64,000 nt of DNA. It comes from Halomonas sp. SSL-5 (GTDB lineage Bacteria; Pseudomonadota; Gammaproteobacteria; Pseudomonadales; Halomonadaceae). The DNA lies in the NCBI RefSeq assembly GCF_030708455.1, contig NZ_JAUYWF010000002.1:1-64000 (forward strand). The letters are read 5' to 3'. The number at the start of each line of letters is the position of its first letter. Within the stretch, counting starts at the first letter, position 1. The notes under the pieces were generated by a model that did not search any database, was not told the DNA's origin, and saw only the letters and a list, made by a program, of their open reading frames with translations. A program made the translations under genes and the position numbers. Shown one piece after another: positions 43,962-55,358 of the stretch.

Positions 43962-44357
43962 CTAGCGACGAATCAGGTAGCGGCGCAATTCGCGATGGGC
44001 AGCCACCGAACAGCTATCGGGCCACAGCCATAGCCGCCTGCCGTTGAGGCGCAGCCCGATCAGCCAGGGCCCCAGGTAGTCACACTGCAGGCTCACCGGT
44101 TGTGGGATCGCGTCCCCGGCGGCCCGCCAGCGCCACTGCAGCGCGCCACCGGGCAGGGCCTCGGCGCTCAGCTCGCCCTGCGGCGGGTGGCGCGCGCACC
44201 AGATAGCGAGGGCGACCAGGCCGAACGCCGCCGGCAGCCAGCCCCAGATGGGAAGCACGAGAACGAGGAGGCCGGCCGCCGCGGCGGCCGGCAGGAGATG
44301 TGCCAGCAGTGCCAGCCTAGACCGGCCGATGCGACACGCTGTCGGCGCTCTCGGCAT
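43962..44357 (-). CDS. ygfX: YgfX (CptA)-like inner-membrane protein
   Basis: 131 aa with two close membrane helices (LALLAHLLPAAAAAGLLVLV and WLPAAFGLVALAIWCA) and a C-terminal soluble part with LRLNGRRLWLWPDSCS. Layout and position after sdhE match E. coli YgfX/CptA, reported as a toxin-like partner of SdhE/CptB. It overlaps the sdhE end by about 40 bp. Confidence 0.82.
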   Translation of the reverse strand: MPRAPTACRIGRSRLALLAHLLPAAAAAGLLVLVLPIWGWLPAAFGLVALAIWCARHPPQGELSAEALPGGALQWRWRAAGDAIPQPVSLQCDYLGPWLIGLRLNGRRLWLWPDSCSVAAHRELRRYLIRR

Positions 44358-44610
44358 GCTCGATGATCATCTGGACGATGCGCCGACGCTGCGGCTCCGC
44401 AGGGAGCTCGCGCCGCATCAGCCACATGAAGAGGTCCTGATCCTCCTCGTCGATCAGGTCGCGAAACGCGGCCTGGTCGGCCGGCTCCAGGGCGTCATAG
44501 CGCTGTTCGAGGAAGGGCACCAGCAGCAGGTCCAGCTCCCACATGCCGCGACGGGAGTGCCAATAGAGCCGCTTGCGCTGTGCCGCCTCCGGGCTTGATG
44601 GTTCGTTCAA
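44317..44610 (-). CDS. sdhE: Succinate dehydrogenase assembly factor SdhE
   Basis: 97 aa from a TTG at 44610, which gives the family N-terminal length; an ATG at 44688 would give 123 aa with an atypical extension. The FAD-transfer motif is RRGMWELD, followed by DLFMWLM. It helps attach FAD to SdhA. It pairs with ygfX on the same strand. Confidence 0.9.
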   Translation of the reverse strand: MNEPSSPEAAQRKRLYWHSRRGMWELDLLLVPFLEQRYDALEPADQAAFRDLIDEEDQDLFMWLMRRELPAEPQRRRIVQMIIEHAESADSVSHRPV

Positions 44611-44720
44611 GGTCGACCTCGCCTTTGCCTTGGGGATGTAGCGCCAGTATACCCGAGGCGGCGCGTCGGCACAGCTGACACCGGTCATGGATCGCGGTCT
44701 CTGCCTATGGTCGTAGTGCG

Positions 44721-44749
44721 TTGTTTTGTCTCGTTTTGCCGAGTATGCT
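44721..44749 (+). promoter_or_regulatory. Probable ihfB promoter
   Basis: TTGTTT (44721-44726) and TATGCT (44744-44749) with a 17-bp spacer lie 40 bp before ihfB. In most gammaproteobacteria rpsA precedes ihfB; here a divergent gene does, so a local promoter is expected. Confidence 0.5.
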
Positions 44750-44789
44750 TGGAAGAAAACAACAGCCGCGCCGCCAACGGAGACCCGAG

Positions 44790-45086
44790 ATGACCAAGTC
44801 CGAGCTGATCGAACAGATCGCCATGCGTCAGCCCGAGCTGTCGCTCAAGGAAGTGGAATCGGCGGTTCGGCTGATTCTCGACGATATCACCGAGACCCTG
44901 TCCGCCGGGGGGCGCGTCGAGATACGCGGCTTCGGCAGCTTCTCGCTGCACTACCGCGAACCCCGCATCGGGCGCAATCCCAAGACCGGCGATCCGGTCG
45001 CGCTGGACGGCAAGTTCGTGCCACACTTCAAACCCGGCAAGGAGCTGCGCGAGCAGGTAGACGACAGCCGCGTGCTGGGCTACTGA
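44790..45086 (+). CDS. ihfB: Integration host factor beta subunit
   Basis: 98 aa. The DNABII fold begins [19 protein letters not shown], and the beta-arm has [25 protein letters not shown] with the minor-groove Pro. With IhfA it bends DNA at promoters and recombination sites. It is followed by lapA-lapB-pyrF, but pyrF is on the opposite strand. Confidence 0.97.
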   Translation: MTKSELIEQIAMRQPELSLKEVESAVRLILDDITETLSAGGRVEIRGFGSFSLHYREPRIGRNPKTGDPVALDGKFVPHFKPGKELREQVDDSRVLGY

Positions 45087-45139
45087 GCCCGACGCTCCAC
45101 CTTCCCGACCCAACTCTTACATCACAGGGGACACTTCGC

Positions 45140-45445
45140 ATGCGTTGGCTAAAAGGCCTGATCCTGGCCATCATCCTGCTGGCGGTCGTACTGGTCGGCA
45201 TCCTGTTCGCGGTGAACAATCGCGAGGCCCTGCCGCTCAACCTGATCTGGCTCGAGCTGCCGCCCGCCTCGCTGTCGGTCTGGCTGCTGGCCTCATTGGC
45301 GTTTGGCGTGATACTGGGCATGCTGGCCATGAGCGGCGTCTACCTGCGCCTGCGTGCCCTGCTGACGCGCGCCCAGCGCCACAACCAGCAGCAGCGCAAG
45401 GAGCTCGACAAGCTGCGTGTCCAGGAGCTGAAGGAACTCCCCTGA
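45140..45445 (+). CDS. lapA: Lipopolysaccharide assembly protein A (DUF1049)
   Basis: 101 aa, two membrane helices (ILAIILLAVVLVGILFAV and VWLLASLAFGVILGMLAM) and a charged C-terminal tail. E. coli LapA (YciS) works with LapB to tune LpxC stability. Unrelated to the LapA adhesin at the left of the window. Confidence 0.93.
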   Translation: MRWLKGLILAIILLAVVLVGILFAVNNREALPLNLIWLELPPASLSVWLLASLAFGVILGMLAMSGVYLRLRALLTRAQRHNQQQRKELDKLRVQELKELP

Positions 45446-45446
45446 T

Positions 45447-46628
45447 ATGCCAGATGCCCTGCTGCTGACCGTCCTGGTGGCAGCCGTCGCCATCGGCTGG
45501 TGGCTGGGCCGCCGCGAACGCAGCAAGCCAACCGATCCCGCGCCTCCGCAAGGACTGGCGCGGGATTATTTCGTGGGCCTCAACTACCTGCTCAACGACC
45601 AGCAGGACCGCGCCATCGAGACCTTCGTCGGCGCGCTGCAGGTCAACAGCGAGACCATCGATACCCATATCACCCTGGGCAACCTCTTCCGCAGCCGCGG
45701 CGAGGCCGATCGGGCGATGAAGATCCACCAGAACCTGCTGGCCCGCCCCAGCCTGACGCCCGCCCAGGGCGAGCGCGTGCAGCTGGAGCTGGCCCGCGAC
45801 TTCCTCGCCCTGGGGCTGCTGGATCGTGCCGAGCGGCTGCTCAAGGGATTGCTGCGCGACACCCATGACGACGGGCTGCGGCGCTCGGCACGCCGGCTGC
45901 TGGCCGACCTCTTCGAGCGCGAGGGCGAGTGGTCGGAGGCCTTCGCGGTGGCCAACCCCCAGCTGATCCGCGAGGATCCACAGCTGCGGCGTGCCGCGGC
46001 CCACTGGCTCTGCCAGCTGGCCGAGGAGGAGCGCGGCAACACCACGCCGGTGCTGGCCCGCCGCCACCTCAAGCAGGCCCTCAACGTCGACCCGCGCTGC
46101 GTACGCGCCAACCTGCTGCTGGCTGCCCTCGAGCACGACACCGGACACTACCGCCAGGAAATCACCCTGCTGTCGCGGATTCCCGCCCAGGACGCGGCCT
46201 TCACCCCGACCCTGCTGGAGCCCCTGGCCAACGCCTATCGCCTGCTCGACGACGAGGATGGCCTGATCGATCATCTCCACGGCCTGCTCGAGGAGACCCC
46301 CTACACCAGCGTGATCATCCTGCTGGCCGAGACCCTACGTCATCGCCAGGGCATCGAGCCCGCGATCGCCCTGGTCAGCACGCAGCTCAACCGCGAGGCG
46401 AGCCTGGGCGCGCTGGACTACCTGATCGACCTCTACCACCAGCACAGTCGCGACGAGGCGCTGGAACAGCTGGCCCTGCTCAAGCGCCACACCGCCGACC
46501 TGCTCGGCAAGCTCCCCCGCCACCGCTGCCGCCGCTGCGGCTTCACCGGTGACCAGCTGCACTGGCAGTGCCCGCGCTGTCGCAGCTGGGGCACCACCCG
46601 CCCGATCACCGGCATCGAGGGAGAGTAG
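45447..46628 (+). CDS. lapB: Lipopolysaccharide assembly protein B (YciM)
   Basis: 393 aa. One N-terminal membrane helix is followed by nine or so TPR-type repeats (GLNYLLNDQQDRAIETFVGA and onwards). A C-terminal rubredoxin-like zinc site has HRCRRCGF and CPRCRSW. It recruits FtsH to LpxC and so balances LPS and phospholipid. Starts 1 bp after lapA stop. Confidence 0.95.
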   Translation: MPDALLLTVLVAAVAIGWWLGRRERSKPTDPAPPQGLARDYFVGLNYLLNDQQDRAIETFVGALQVNSETIDTHITLGNLFRSRGEADRAMKIHQNLLARPSLTPAQGERVQLELARDFLALGLLDRAERLLKGLLRDTHDDGLRRSARRLLADLFEREGEWSEAFAVANPQLIREDPQLRRAAAHWLCQLAEEERGNTTPVLARRHLKQALNVDPRCVRANLLLAALEHDTGHYRQEITLLSRIPAQDAAFTPTLLEPLANAYRLLDDEDGLIDHLHGLLEETPYTSVIILLAETLRHRQGIEPAIALVSTQLNREASLGALDYLIDLYHQHSRDEALEQLALLKRHTADLLGKLPRHRCRRCGFTGDQLHWQCPRCRSWGTTRPITGIEGE

Positions 46629-46631
46629 CGG

Positions 46632-47327
46632 CTAGTTGAGCTCGGCCTCGATGGCGGCGAGGGCCTCCATGGGCTCCTCCGCCTGGGTGATCGGGCGCCC
46701 CACCACCAGGTGGGTACTGCCCGCGGCCATGGCATCCCCGGGGGTCATGATGCGCTGCTGATCGCCGGCCTCCGCGAAACTGGGCCGGATACCGGGGGTC
46801 ACCTTGAGGAAGTCATCGCCGCACAGTTCGCGCAGGCGCGCGGCCTCGAGGGCCGAACACACCACGCCGTGCATCCCGCTGTCGCGCGCCAGGGCCGCCA
46901 GGCGCTCCACCTGCTCGGCAGGCGAGACGCCCACACCCACCTCGACCAGGTCCTCGGCCATCATGCTGGTCAGCACGGTCACCGCAATCAGTCGTGTCCC
47001 CAGGCCATGGCGCTCCAGGCGTTCCCGGGCCGCCTCCATCATGCGGCGCCCTCCCCCGGCATGGACGTTGACCATCCATACCCCCTGCTCCGCCGCTGCC
47101 TGGACGGCGCCGGCCACGGTGTTGGGGATGTCGTGGAACTTGAGGTCGAGGAACACCTCGAAGCCGCGCCCATGCAGCGCCTCCAGCACGTCGGGACCGC
47201 TGCGCGTGAAGAGCTCCTTACCCACCTTGAGGCGGCAACGCGCCGGATCGAGGCGGTCGGCCATGCACAGGGCGGCATCCAGGGAAGGGTAATCGAGGGC
47301 AATAATCAGAGGGGAATCGGTAGACAC
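46632..47327 (-). CDS. pyrF: Orotidine 5'-phosphate decarboxylase
   Basis: 231 aa from a GTG at 47327 (GGAG upstream), the usual family length. The catalytic [11 protein letters not shown] and the phosphate loop near TPGIRP and VVGRPIT are intact. It makes UMP. An in-frame ATG at 47495 would add 56 unrelated residues and is rejected. Converges with lapB 3 bp apart. Confidence 0.96.
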   Translation of the reverse strand: MSTDSPLIIALDYPSLDAALCMADRLDPARCRLKVGKELFTRSGPDVLEALHGRGFEVFLDLKFHDIPNTVAGAVQAAAEQGVWMVNVHAGGGRRMMEAARERLERHGLGTRLIAVTVLTSMMAEDLVEVGVGVSPAEQVERLAALARDSGMHGVVCSALEAARLRELCGDDFLKVTPGIRPSFAEAGDQQRIMTPGDAMAAGSTHLVVGRPITQAEEPMEALAAIEAELN

Positions 47328-47570
47328 GAACCGGGCTCCGGGCAAGAGGAAATCGTCGCCAGAGTATACCAGCCATGGGCTATGTGAGCGGTGCGAGTTC
47401 GACGACCCGATATCGCCGTTGCGTCCTACGTCTTGCACGCCAGGACGACGAGGCATTGACGACCTGTCCCACAGGGTAGCGGGCAGAAGCCCCACGGGAA
47501 GTTCTTCCCGCCGCGTCTAGCTTGAAGAGGCACCCGCGAAGGATGCGATGACAACAACGGAGGAAGTGAC

Positions 47571-47852
47571 ATGAAAACCAGGTTTCACGCCCTCTTCGGG
47601 GCCTGTCTCGTCGCGCTCATGCTGGGTCTCGCGCCGCTCGGCGCCATGGCCCAGGAGGTCGAGCCGATCAACGTCAATACCGCCGGTGCGGAACTGCTGA
47701 CCGAGCTGCCGGGGATCGGACCGAGCAAGGCGGCGGCCATCATCGAGGACCGCGAGGCCAACGGCCCCTACGCGAGCGCCGAGGACCTCACCCGCGTCAG
47801 CGGCATCGGCGAGGGCACGGTGGCCAGCCTGGAGGACCAGGTGACCTTCTGA
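47571..47852 (+). CDS. ComEA-like helix-hairpin-helix protein, exported
   Basis: 93 aa with a signal peptide (KTRFHALFGACLVALMLGLAPLGAMAQE). Two helix-hairpin-helix motifs: NVNTAGAELLTELPGIGPSK and DLTRVSGIGEGTVASL. The family binds DNA in the periplasm (ComEA in competence), but many gammaproteobacteria keep such proteins without full competence machinery. GGAGG precedes the ATG. Confidence 0.92.
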   Translation: MKTRFHALFGACLVALMLGLAPLGAMAQEVEPINVNTAGAELLTELPGIGPSKAAAIIEDREANGPYASAEDLTRVSGIGEGTVASLEDQVTF

Positions 47853-47861
47853 ACCAGCGGT

Positions 47862-47891
47862 CGATGGGCGGCCAGCGGACGGCCGCCATCG
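47862..47891. terminator. Hairpin between convergent comEA-like and SDR genes
   Basis: CGATGGGCGGCC and GGCCGCCATCG pair with one bulge. No T tract on either side, so it may be a weak bidirectional terminator. Confidence 0.45.
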
Positions 47892-47913
47892 AGACATGCG
47901 TCCCTGAGGTCGA

Positions 47914-48675
47914 TCAGAGTCGCAGGCCGCCGTCACACTCGATCACGCGGCCGGAAAAGTAGTCATTCTCGAAGATGAACAGCGCGCTCTGGGCGATGTT
48001 CTCCGGCTGGCCAAGGCGCTTCAGCGGCACACCGGAAGTCAGCTTGTCGAGCATGTCCTGGCGCATCGAGGCGGTCATCTCGGTCTCGATGAAGCCCGGG
48101 GCCACGGCGCCCACCCGGATACCATGGCGCGCCAGCTCCTTGGCCCAGGTAGTGGTGAGGGCCACCACGCCGGCCTTGCAGGCCGCGTAGTTGCTCTGCC
48201 CCATGTTGCCGGCCCGCGAGATGCTGGAGATATTGACGATCACGCCCTCGTTGCCTGCCTCGACCATCTGCGCCGCCGCCTCGCGCCCGCACAGGAACAC
48301 GCCGGTGAGGTTGACGTCGATCACCGATTGCCACTGCTCGAGAGACATGGTCTTCTCGACCTTGCCGCCCTTGGCCTTGACCAACAGGGCGTCACGCAGG
48401 ATGCCAGCGTTGTTGACCAGGCCGCTGACCGGCCCCATGGACGCCGCGATGTCGGCGAAGGCCTGCTTCACGGAGACCTCGTCGGCCACATTGGTCACGA
48501 AGGCGCGCGCCTCGACACCGGCCGCGTGGAGCCCGGAGACGGCCTCATCGAGGGTGGCGGCATCGGTATCGAGCAGGGCCAGGCGGGCGCCCTGGCGGCC
48601 CAGCATGGCGGCCATGGCCAGCCCCAGGCCGCGGGCGCCACCGGTAATCGCGATGACGGAATTCTGCAGTTGCAT
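47914..48675 (-). CDS. SDR-family oxidoreductase (FabG-like)
   Basis: 253 aa. The cofactor motif TGGARGLG is at residues 10-17, NNAG near 90, and the catalytic Ser, Tyr and Lys are in [28 protein letters not shown] is typical of FabG-like reductases. AGGAGG precedes the ATG. It is a stand-alone gene, so a role other than core fatty-acid synthesis (for example acetoacetyl-CoA reduction) is possible. Confidence 0.93.
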   Translation of the reverse strand: MQLQNSVIAITGGARGLGLAMAAMLGRQGARLALLDTDAATLDEAVSGLHAAGVEARAFVTNVADEVSVKQAFADIAASMGPVSGLVNNAGILRDALLVKAKGGKVEKTMSLEQWQSVIDVNLTGVFLCGREAAAQMVEAGNEGVIVNISSISRAGNMGQSNYAACKAGVVALTTTWAKELARHGIRVGAVAPGFIETEMTASMRQDMLDKLTSGVPLKRLGQPENIAQSALFIFENDYFSGRVIECDGGLRL

Positions 48676-48868
48676 CGTGTTTCCTCCAGGAGATGGTGGG
48701 TAAATGATGGATACCAGGCACTGTAGCAGACTTTTGTGCAGTGCATCATTACACCATGACTAAGCTTATACTCTCGCCTTTGTCGCCCGCTGGCCAGCGC
48801 CGCCGCTCAACGCTTGATTTCCTTGCCTTCGCCCCCATCTCCCCGTGAACGTCACCACGGGAGGCCAC

Positions 48869-49408
48869 ATGCCCTTTCTGCTTATCTTCACGCTGTTCGC
48901 CCTGCTCGACTTCGTCATCCTCTTTTCGGTGGGCAGCCAGATCGGCCTGCTCACCACCCTGCTGCTGGTGCTGGCCACCGGCTTCATCGGCCTGCACCTG
49001 ATCCGCCGCGAGGGGGCGGCCACCTTCGCCCGGGCCCGGGAACGCCTGGAGCGCGGCGAGGTGCCCTCCGGCGAGCTGCTCACCGGCGCCGCCCTGATCT
49101 TCGGCGGTGCGCTGCTGATGGCCCCCGGCTTCGTCTCCGACGCCCTCGGCTTCCTGTGCCTGATTCCCGATGCCCGACGCCTGATGGGCAAGTTGCTGGC
49201 CTGGCTTGGCATCCGCACCCAGGGCTTTCATGTCCACCGCGAGGGTTTCACCAGCACCTCAGGCAGCGGCACCGGCAGGCCCCGGGATGATTGGGCACAG
49301 GCCGACGAGGGCCGCCACCGCCGCGGCGCCGACGAGCCTTCGTCACGTCACGAAGACGACGGCGTCATCGAGGGTGAGTTCATCTCCCGTGACGAGCGCC
49401 GCGGCTGA
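48869..49408 (+). CDS. fxsA: FxsA-family membrane protein
   Basis: 179 aa from the ATG at 48869 (GGGAGG upstream). Three to four membrane helices in the first 110 residues, with LIRREGAATFARARERLERGEVP between them and GALLMAPGFVSDALGFLCLI, then a hydrophilic tail. In E. coli FxsA lies near groESL too and reduces exclusion of phage T7 by F plasmids. groES follows. Confidence 0.93.
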   Translation: MPFLLIFTLFALLDFVILFSVGSQIGLLTTLLLVLATGFIGLHLIRREGAATFARARERLERGEVPSGELLTGAALIFGGALLMAPGFVSDALGFLCLIPDARRLMGKLLAWLGIRTQGFHVHREGFTSTSGSGTGRPRDDWAQADEGRHRRGADEPSSRHEDDGVIEGEFISRDERRG

Positions 49409-49443
49409 TCCGGGCAGATCGGCAAAAAAATTTCCCGGGGGGC

Positions 49444-49469
49444 CTTGAAAGGCCATGGGCGAGCCCCAC
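49444..49469 (+). promoter_or_regulatory. Sigma-32 heat-shock promoter of groESL
   Basis: CTTGAA (49444-49449) and CCCCAC (49464-49469) with a 14-bp spacer match the sigma-32 pattern. It lies about 145 bp before groES. No CIRCE inverted repeat is seen. Confidence 0.82.
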
Positions 49470-49613
49470 TTACACGTCAGCAACAGGTTTCGGCGCGAAT
49501 CTCGCGCCATTGACACGGAAGGCGCCCGACGCCTCCCCTCGCTGCCTCGGTGGCGAGGTCGTGATGCAAACCGCCGGATCATCGGCACACAAACCATCAG
49601 GAGAACGTGAGCA

Positions 49614-49907
49614 ATGAACATCCGTCCCTTGCACGATCGCGTCATCATTCGTCGCGTTGAGGAAGAACAGAAGACCGCTGGCGGCATCGTGCTCCCGGGC
49701 AGCGCCCAGGAAAAACCGACTCGTGGCGAAGTGCTCGCCGTCGGTAACGGCCGGATCCTCGACAACGGCGACGTCCGCGCACTCGACGTGAAGGTCGGCG
49801 ACACCGTGATCTTCAAGGATGGCTTCGGCGTCGAGAAGCAGAAGATCGACGGCGAAGAGGTCCTGATCATGAGCGAGTCCGACATCCTGGCCGTAGTCGA
49901 AGGTTGA
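49614..49907 (+). CDS. groES: Co-chaperonin GroES
   Basis: 97 aa. Starts [18 protein letters not shown], with the mobile loop [20 protein letters not shown]. Caps the GroEL ring. The first gene of the groESL operon, 80 bp before groEL. Confidence 0.99.
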   Translation: MNIRPLHDRVIIRRVEEEQKTAGGIVLPGSAQEKPTRGEVLAVGNGRILDNGDVRALDVKVGDTVIFKDGFGVEKQKIDGEEVLIMSESDILAVVEG

Positions 49908-49957
49908 GCTGAAGGCTGAGCGCAGGCCGCTCACGCCGTGCACACAGCGAATTGTGA

Positions 49958-51631
<1,674 letters not shown>

Positions 51632-51684
51632 GCCAGCCCCACCCTGCCCCAGGCACTGCCCTTCCAGGCAAGGCCTGAGACACA

Positions 51685-51714
51685 CCCCGCCGGCGAGAGC
51701 CGGCGGGGTTTTTT
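51685..51714 (+). terminator. Rho-independent terminator of groESL
   Basis: A perfect 10-bp stem (CCCCGCCGGC / GCCGGCGGGG) with a GAGA loop is followed by TTTTTT. Confidence 0.97.
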
Positions 51715-51770
51715 CTTGCCAGCGCCAAGCACCGAGCGACAAGCAGCAAGCATCCCCGCTCCGTCCGTGG

Positions 51771-51803
51771 CGGCTTGGCGGCTTGGCGGCTTGGCAGCTT
51801 GAA
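51771..51803. repeat. Short tandem GCTTGGCG repeat
   Basis: Three near-identical GCTTGGC(G/A) units run head to tail (51773-51796), followed by GCTTGAAGCTT. It lies between the groESL terminator and trmJ. Function not evident. Confidence 0.7.
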
Positions 51804-51873
51804 GCTTGCCCCTTGTGGCTGGCCGAAGGCCCGGTAAGATACCGCCACACTCACGGATTACCCGGCCCTGCCC

Positions 51874-52608
51874 ATGCTTTCGAATATCCGCATCGTCCTC
51901 GTCCAGACCTACCACCCCGGCAATATCGGCGCCTCGGCGCGGGCCATGAAGACCATGGGCCTCTCCGACCTGGTGCTGGTCAACCCGCGTCAGTTCCCCG
52001 ACACCGAGGCGACACGTCTCGCCGCGGGTGCCGAGGATCTGGTGGCGGGTGCCCGGGTGGTCGGCTCGCTGGCCGAGGCGGTGGCGGACTGCGTGCAGGT
52101 GGTGGGCGCCAGCGCGCGACTCAGGAGCCTGCCGCTGCCCCACTTCGACGAGCCCGACGAGATGGCCCGCGACGCGTTGGAGCAGGCCGCACATGACCCG
52201 GTGGCACTGGTGTTCGGCCGCGAGCGCTTCGGGCTGACCAACGACGAGATCCGCCGGTGCAGCCACCAGGTGAGCATTCCCGCCAACCCCGACTACGGCA
52301 TCCTCAACCTCTCACAGGCGGTGCAGGTACTCGCCTACGAGGTATTCAAGGCCTGGCGCCGACGACCCGGGAGCGGCTACCGCCCGGCCCTGCCCGCCGA
52401 GGAGCGCCAGCCCGGCCGCGAGCAGCTCGGTCATTTCCACGACCACCTGGGCCGGGTGATGCAACGCAGCGGCTTCATCACCCAGCCTCATGCGCGCACC
52501 GAGGCACACCTGCATGCACTGTTCGCCCGTGCCCAGCCCTCCCGCCGCGAACTCTCGCTGCTGCGCGGGCTGCTCGCCTCGCTGGAGGGCCACCTGCCCG
52601 AGGAGTAG
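51874..52608 (+). CDS. trmJ: tRNA (cytidine/uridine-2'-O-)-methyltransferase TrmJ
   Basis: 244 aa, a SpoU-type trefoil-knot methyltransferase. IVLVQTYHPGNIGASARAMK, ALVFGRERFGLTNDEI and PDYGILNLSQAVQVLAYE are the three family motifs. It methylates ribose at position 32 of tRNA. Confidence 0.95.
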   Translation: MLSNIRIVLVQTYHPGNIGASARAMKTMGLSDLVLVNPRQFPDTEATRLAAGAEDLVAGARVVGSLAEAVADCVQVVGASARLRSLPLPHFDEPDEMARDALEQAAHDPVALVFGRERFGLTNDEIRRCSHQVSIPANPDYGILNLSQAVQVLAYEVFKAWRRRPGSGYRPALPAEERQPGREQLGHFHDHLGRVMQRSGFITQPHARTEAHLHALFARAQPSRRELSLLRGLLASLEGHLPEE

Positions 52609-52620
52609 ATACCCATACAA

Positions 52621-52646
52621 CGACGGCGGCCCGCAGGCCGCCGTCG
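52621..52646. terminator. Hairpin between convergent trmJ and antiporter genes
   Basis: A perfect 11-bp stem (CGACGGCGGCC / GGCCGCCGTCG) with a CGCA loop. No T tract on either strand. Confidence 0.5.
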
Positions 52647-52668
52647 AGGGTCACTCGGTAGCTGCTGC

Positions 52669-54018
52669 CTACAGGGTCATGGCGGCCAGCCAGCCGAAGG
52701 CGATCAGCGGGATGTTGTAGTGGAGGAAGGTCGGCACCACGCTATCCCAGATATGATCATGCTGGCGGTCGACGTTGAGGCCGGAGGTCGGCCCCAGGGT
52801 GGAGTCGGAGGCCGGCGAGCCGGCATCGCCCAGCGCCGCGGCGGTGCCGACGAGGGCCACGGTGGCCAGTGGCGAGAAGCCGAACTGCACCGCCAGGGGC
52901 ACGAAGATGGCGGCGATGATCGGGATGGTGGAGAACGACGAGCCGATGCCCAGGGTGATGAACAGGCCCACCAGCAGCATCAGCAGCGCGGCCAGGCCGC
53001 GGTTGTCACCGATCACCGCGACGCTGGACTCCACCAGGGACTCGATCTGGCCGGTGGCGGTCATCACCGCGGCGAACCCCGATGCCGAGATCATGATGAA
53101 GCCGATCAGCGCCATCATGCGCATGCCGCTGGTGAAGAGGTCGTCGGCCTCACGCCACTTGAAGATGCCCCCCACAGAAAGCAGCGCGAAGCCCACCAGC
53201 CCGCCGAGGATCATGGAACCGGTCCAGAGCTGGATGCCCAGGGCCGCCACGATGGCGACCACCGACATCGCCAGGCCCAGGGCATGCGGCTCATGGGTTT
53301 CCGGGTGGTGGTGCGGCACGTTGCTGGTGGCCACCTCCAGCGCCTCGTAGTCACGCGGCCTGCGATAGCTGATGAACACCGCCACCGCGAGGCCCAGCGC
53401 CATGCCGCCCACCGGCACCCCCATGGCCAGGGGCACCATGCCACGGGTGATCTCGAGGCCCAGCGCCTCGCCGGCCTGGTTGATGTTAGCCAGCAGGATA
53501 TCGTTGAGAAATATCGCCCCGAACCCGACCGGCAGCAGCATGTAGGGGGCGGTCAGGCCGAAGGTCAGCACACAGGCCACCGCGCGGCGGTCCAGACGCA
53601 GCTGGTTCATCACCTTGAGCAGCGGCGGGATCAGGATGGGGATGAAGGCGATGTGCACCGGAATCAGGTTCTGGGAGGAGATGGCCACCAGCAACACCGC
53701 CCCGAGCAGCAGATACTTCACCACCGCCTGCTTGCTGGCGCTGGCCTCCTGGCCCAGCAGGGCGATCAGCCGGCGGGCCAGCAGGTCCGGCAGTCCGGAG
53801 CGCGAGATGGCGACCGCGAAAGCCCCCAGGGTCGCATAGGCCAGGGCCACCTTGGCCCCGCCACCCACGCCGTCATTGAAGGCGCCGAGGGTCTCCTCCA
53901 CGGAGAGCCCTCCCACCAGGCCGCCCACCAGCGCCCCGACCACCAGCGCGAAGACGACCGAAACCCGTGCCAGTGACAGACCCACCATCACCAGCACCGC
54001 AATGATTACCGCATTCAT
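52669..54018 (-). CDS. Na+/H+ antiporter family protein (NhaC/YuiF-like)
   Basis: 449 aa from the ATG at 54018 with GGGAA upstream. About 11 membrane helices; family motifs include [37 protein letters not shown] and [18 protein letters not shown] near the C terminus. A His-rich loop ([10 protein letters not shown]) lies mid-protein. Family members are annotated as Na+/H+ antiporters or histidine/amino-acid permeases, so the substrate is open. Confidence 0.87.
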   Translation of the reverse strand: MNAVIIAVLVMVGLSLARVSVVFALVVGALVGGLVGGLSVEETLGAFNDGVGGGAKVALAYATLGAFAVAISRSGLPDLLARRLIALLGQEASASKQAVVKYLLLGAVLLVAISSQNLIPVHIAFIPILIPPLLKVMNQLRLDRRAVACVLTFGLTAPYMLLPVGFGAIFLNDILLANINQAGEALGLEITRGMVPLAMGVPVGGMALGLAVAVFISYRRPRDYEALEVATSNVPHHHPETHEPHALGLAMSVVAIVAALGIQLWTGSMILGGLVGFALLSVGGIFKWREADDLFTSGMRMMALIGFIMISASGFAAVMTATGQIESLVESSVAVIGDNRGLAALLMLLVGLFITLGIGSSFSTIPIIAAIFVPLAVQFGFSPLATVALVGTAAALGDAGSPASDSTLGPTSGLNVDRQHDHIWDSVVPTFLHYNIPLIAFGWLAAMTL

Positions 54019-54314
54019 GGCAGCGTTCCCGAAGCAAGAGTTGGATTGAGACGAAACGGCGCAGGATTCTACCAGAAGCGCCCTCTCGGCGCCCGGGCCA
54101 CCGGACCGGGATGTCATGGAAACGACACGCGACGGTCACCGCGCTGTTACCTGCATCGGCGATAAAGGGAGTCGTCCAGCAGGACACGGCAAGGGACACT
54201 GCCACTTATCCGCCACGGATGCGCCAGGGCTGGACGCCCTGCAGGGAGGTCGGCAGCAGGACGCTGCCCATGGAGGCCCTATCGCCACGGCAACCGCCGT
54301 GGCGTTCTTCGTGG
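54019..54314. other. Intergenic region with hairpin
   Basis: 296 bp without a gene I can support. CGCCACGGC (54283-54291) pairs with GCCGTGGCG (54296-54304) across AACC, 10 bp past the stop of the DUF4105 gene read on the minus strand; no T tract follows. The antiporter promoter probably lies in the left part. Confidence 0.5.
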
Positions 54315-55358
54315 TTACGACTCCCCCTTCCCCTCTTCAGTCTGCACCACGCTCGGCGGCCAACCCGGCACGCCTTCGCGAATCCGTCGGGAGAAGCGGG
54401 GGTCATCGTGGGCCGCGACGGCCCGCTGGGTGATATCACCGCGGTGCCTGAGCTCGTCCAGCGAGAAGCCGGGCACCAGGCCACCGTGATCATGGACATA
54501 GCCGGGCAGCAGCCCGCTGAGCAACAGCCGATGGTCCAGCGGCAGCCCCTGGATAATGCGTCGCATCAGAGCGTAGACCAGGGTGGTGCAGTTGGCGCTG
54601 ATGGTGTGGTAGAAGCGCGGCTCACGCTCCAGCCGGTTGGCCTGCTCGACCAGGGCCAGCAGCAGCTCGCGGCGCTCGTGTTGACCGAGCAACACCCGAT
54701 AGAGGGTCACCGCTTCGCCGCGCACGTTGCTGCGCAGGCGTACCGCGTCACGCTCGTCGGCGACGATAATCGCCAGCTCGAAGCGCTTGAAGAAGCCGCC
54801 GATCTCCGAGAAGGGCTCATGGCGTTCACGCCGCACCTCCACCGAGAAGGCCACGAAGTCATCGACCGCTCCCGCATCGTTCTCGAAACCGAAGGAGAGC
54901 AGCACATGGGCGATGCCCGGCCGGCCCCAGCCGGAGACGAGCAGATCCAGGGACGCCAGTCGCCGGAGGTCATATTCTCGCCGCTCCCAGGCCACCCGGG
55001 CGTCGTCCCGGGTCAACCAGTCGAAGCAACGCACATGGTCGAGCCGCAACCGCTCGTCGTGGCGGCGACCGGTCGCCAGGTGGGCCACATCATCGGCCCA
55101 GGCCAGATAGCTTGCCGGCACCAGGCGCCGCCACCAGCCCAGCAGCACCAGCATGCTCACCGCCATCACCAGCGCCGGTCCTGCCCTGGCGCCCTGCCAG
55201 TGCCACGCCAGGCACAGGCCACCCAGCAGCAGCCAGGCAAGGGCAGCGACACGGCGCCAGGGAATGCCGGCGGGAAAGCGATGCAGCAGCGCCAGGCCGC
55301 CCCATAGCGAACACACCAGCAGCACCAGGCGCAGGGTGAGATCGAGAAACAGCGACAT
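54315..55358 (-). CDS. DUF4105-family membrane protein
   Basis: 347 aa from the ATG at 55358, which has AAGGAG upstream. Three hydrophobic helices in the first 75 residues are followed by a DUF4105/Lnb-N-type domain with HVLLSFGFE and the conserved HTISANCTTLVYALMR. The NCTT cysteine resembles a thiol-hydrolase nucleophile, as in related Lnb domains. Function unknown; probably periplasmic or outer-leaflet. Confidence 0.85.
   Translation of the reverse strand: MSLFLDLTLRLVLLVCSLWGGLALLHRFPAGIPWRRVAALAWLLLGGLCLAWHWQGARAGPALVMAVSMLVLLGWWRRLVPASYLAWADDVAHLATGRRHDERLRLDHVRCFDWLTRDDARVAWERREYDLRRLASLDLLVSGWGRPGIAHVLLSFGFENDAGAVDDFVAFSVEVRRERHEPFSEIGGFFKRFELAIIVADERDAVRLRSNVRGEAVTLYRVLLGQHERRELLLALVEQANRLEREPRFYHTISANCTTLVYALMRRIIQGLPLDHRLLLSGLLPGYVHDHGGLVPGFSLDELRHRGDITQRAVAAHDDPRFSRRIREGVPGWPPSVVQTEEGKGES

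Noticed and set aside
45140..46628. lapA/lapB as part of the adhesin system at the left end
   Set aside because: The names clash only. These are the YciS/YciM LPS-assembly proteins, with DUF1049 and TPR/rubredoxin signatures, not LapA adhesin or LapB ABC exporter.
51716..51850. Possible small RNA or mobile element in the repeats before trmJ
   Set aside because: Only a short GCTTGGCG tandem and scattered AAGC words are seen; no promoter-terminator pair or terminal repeats.
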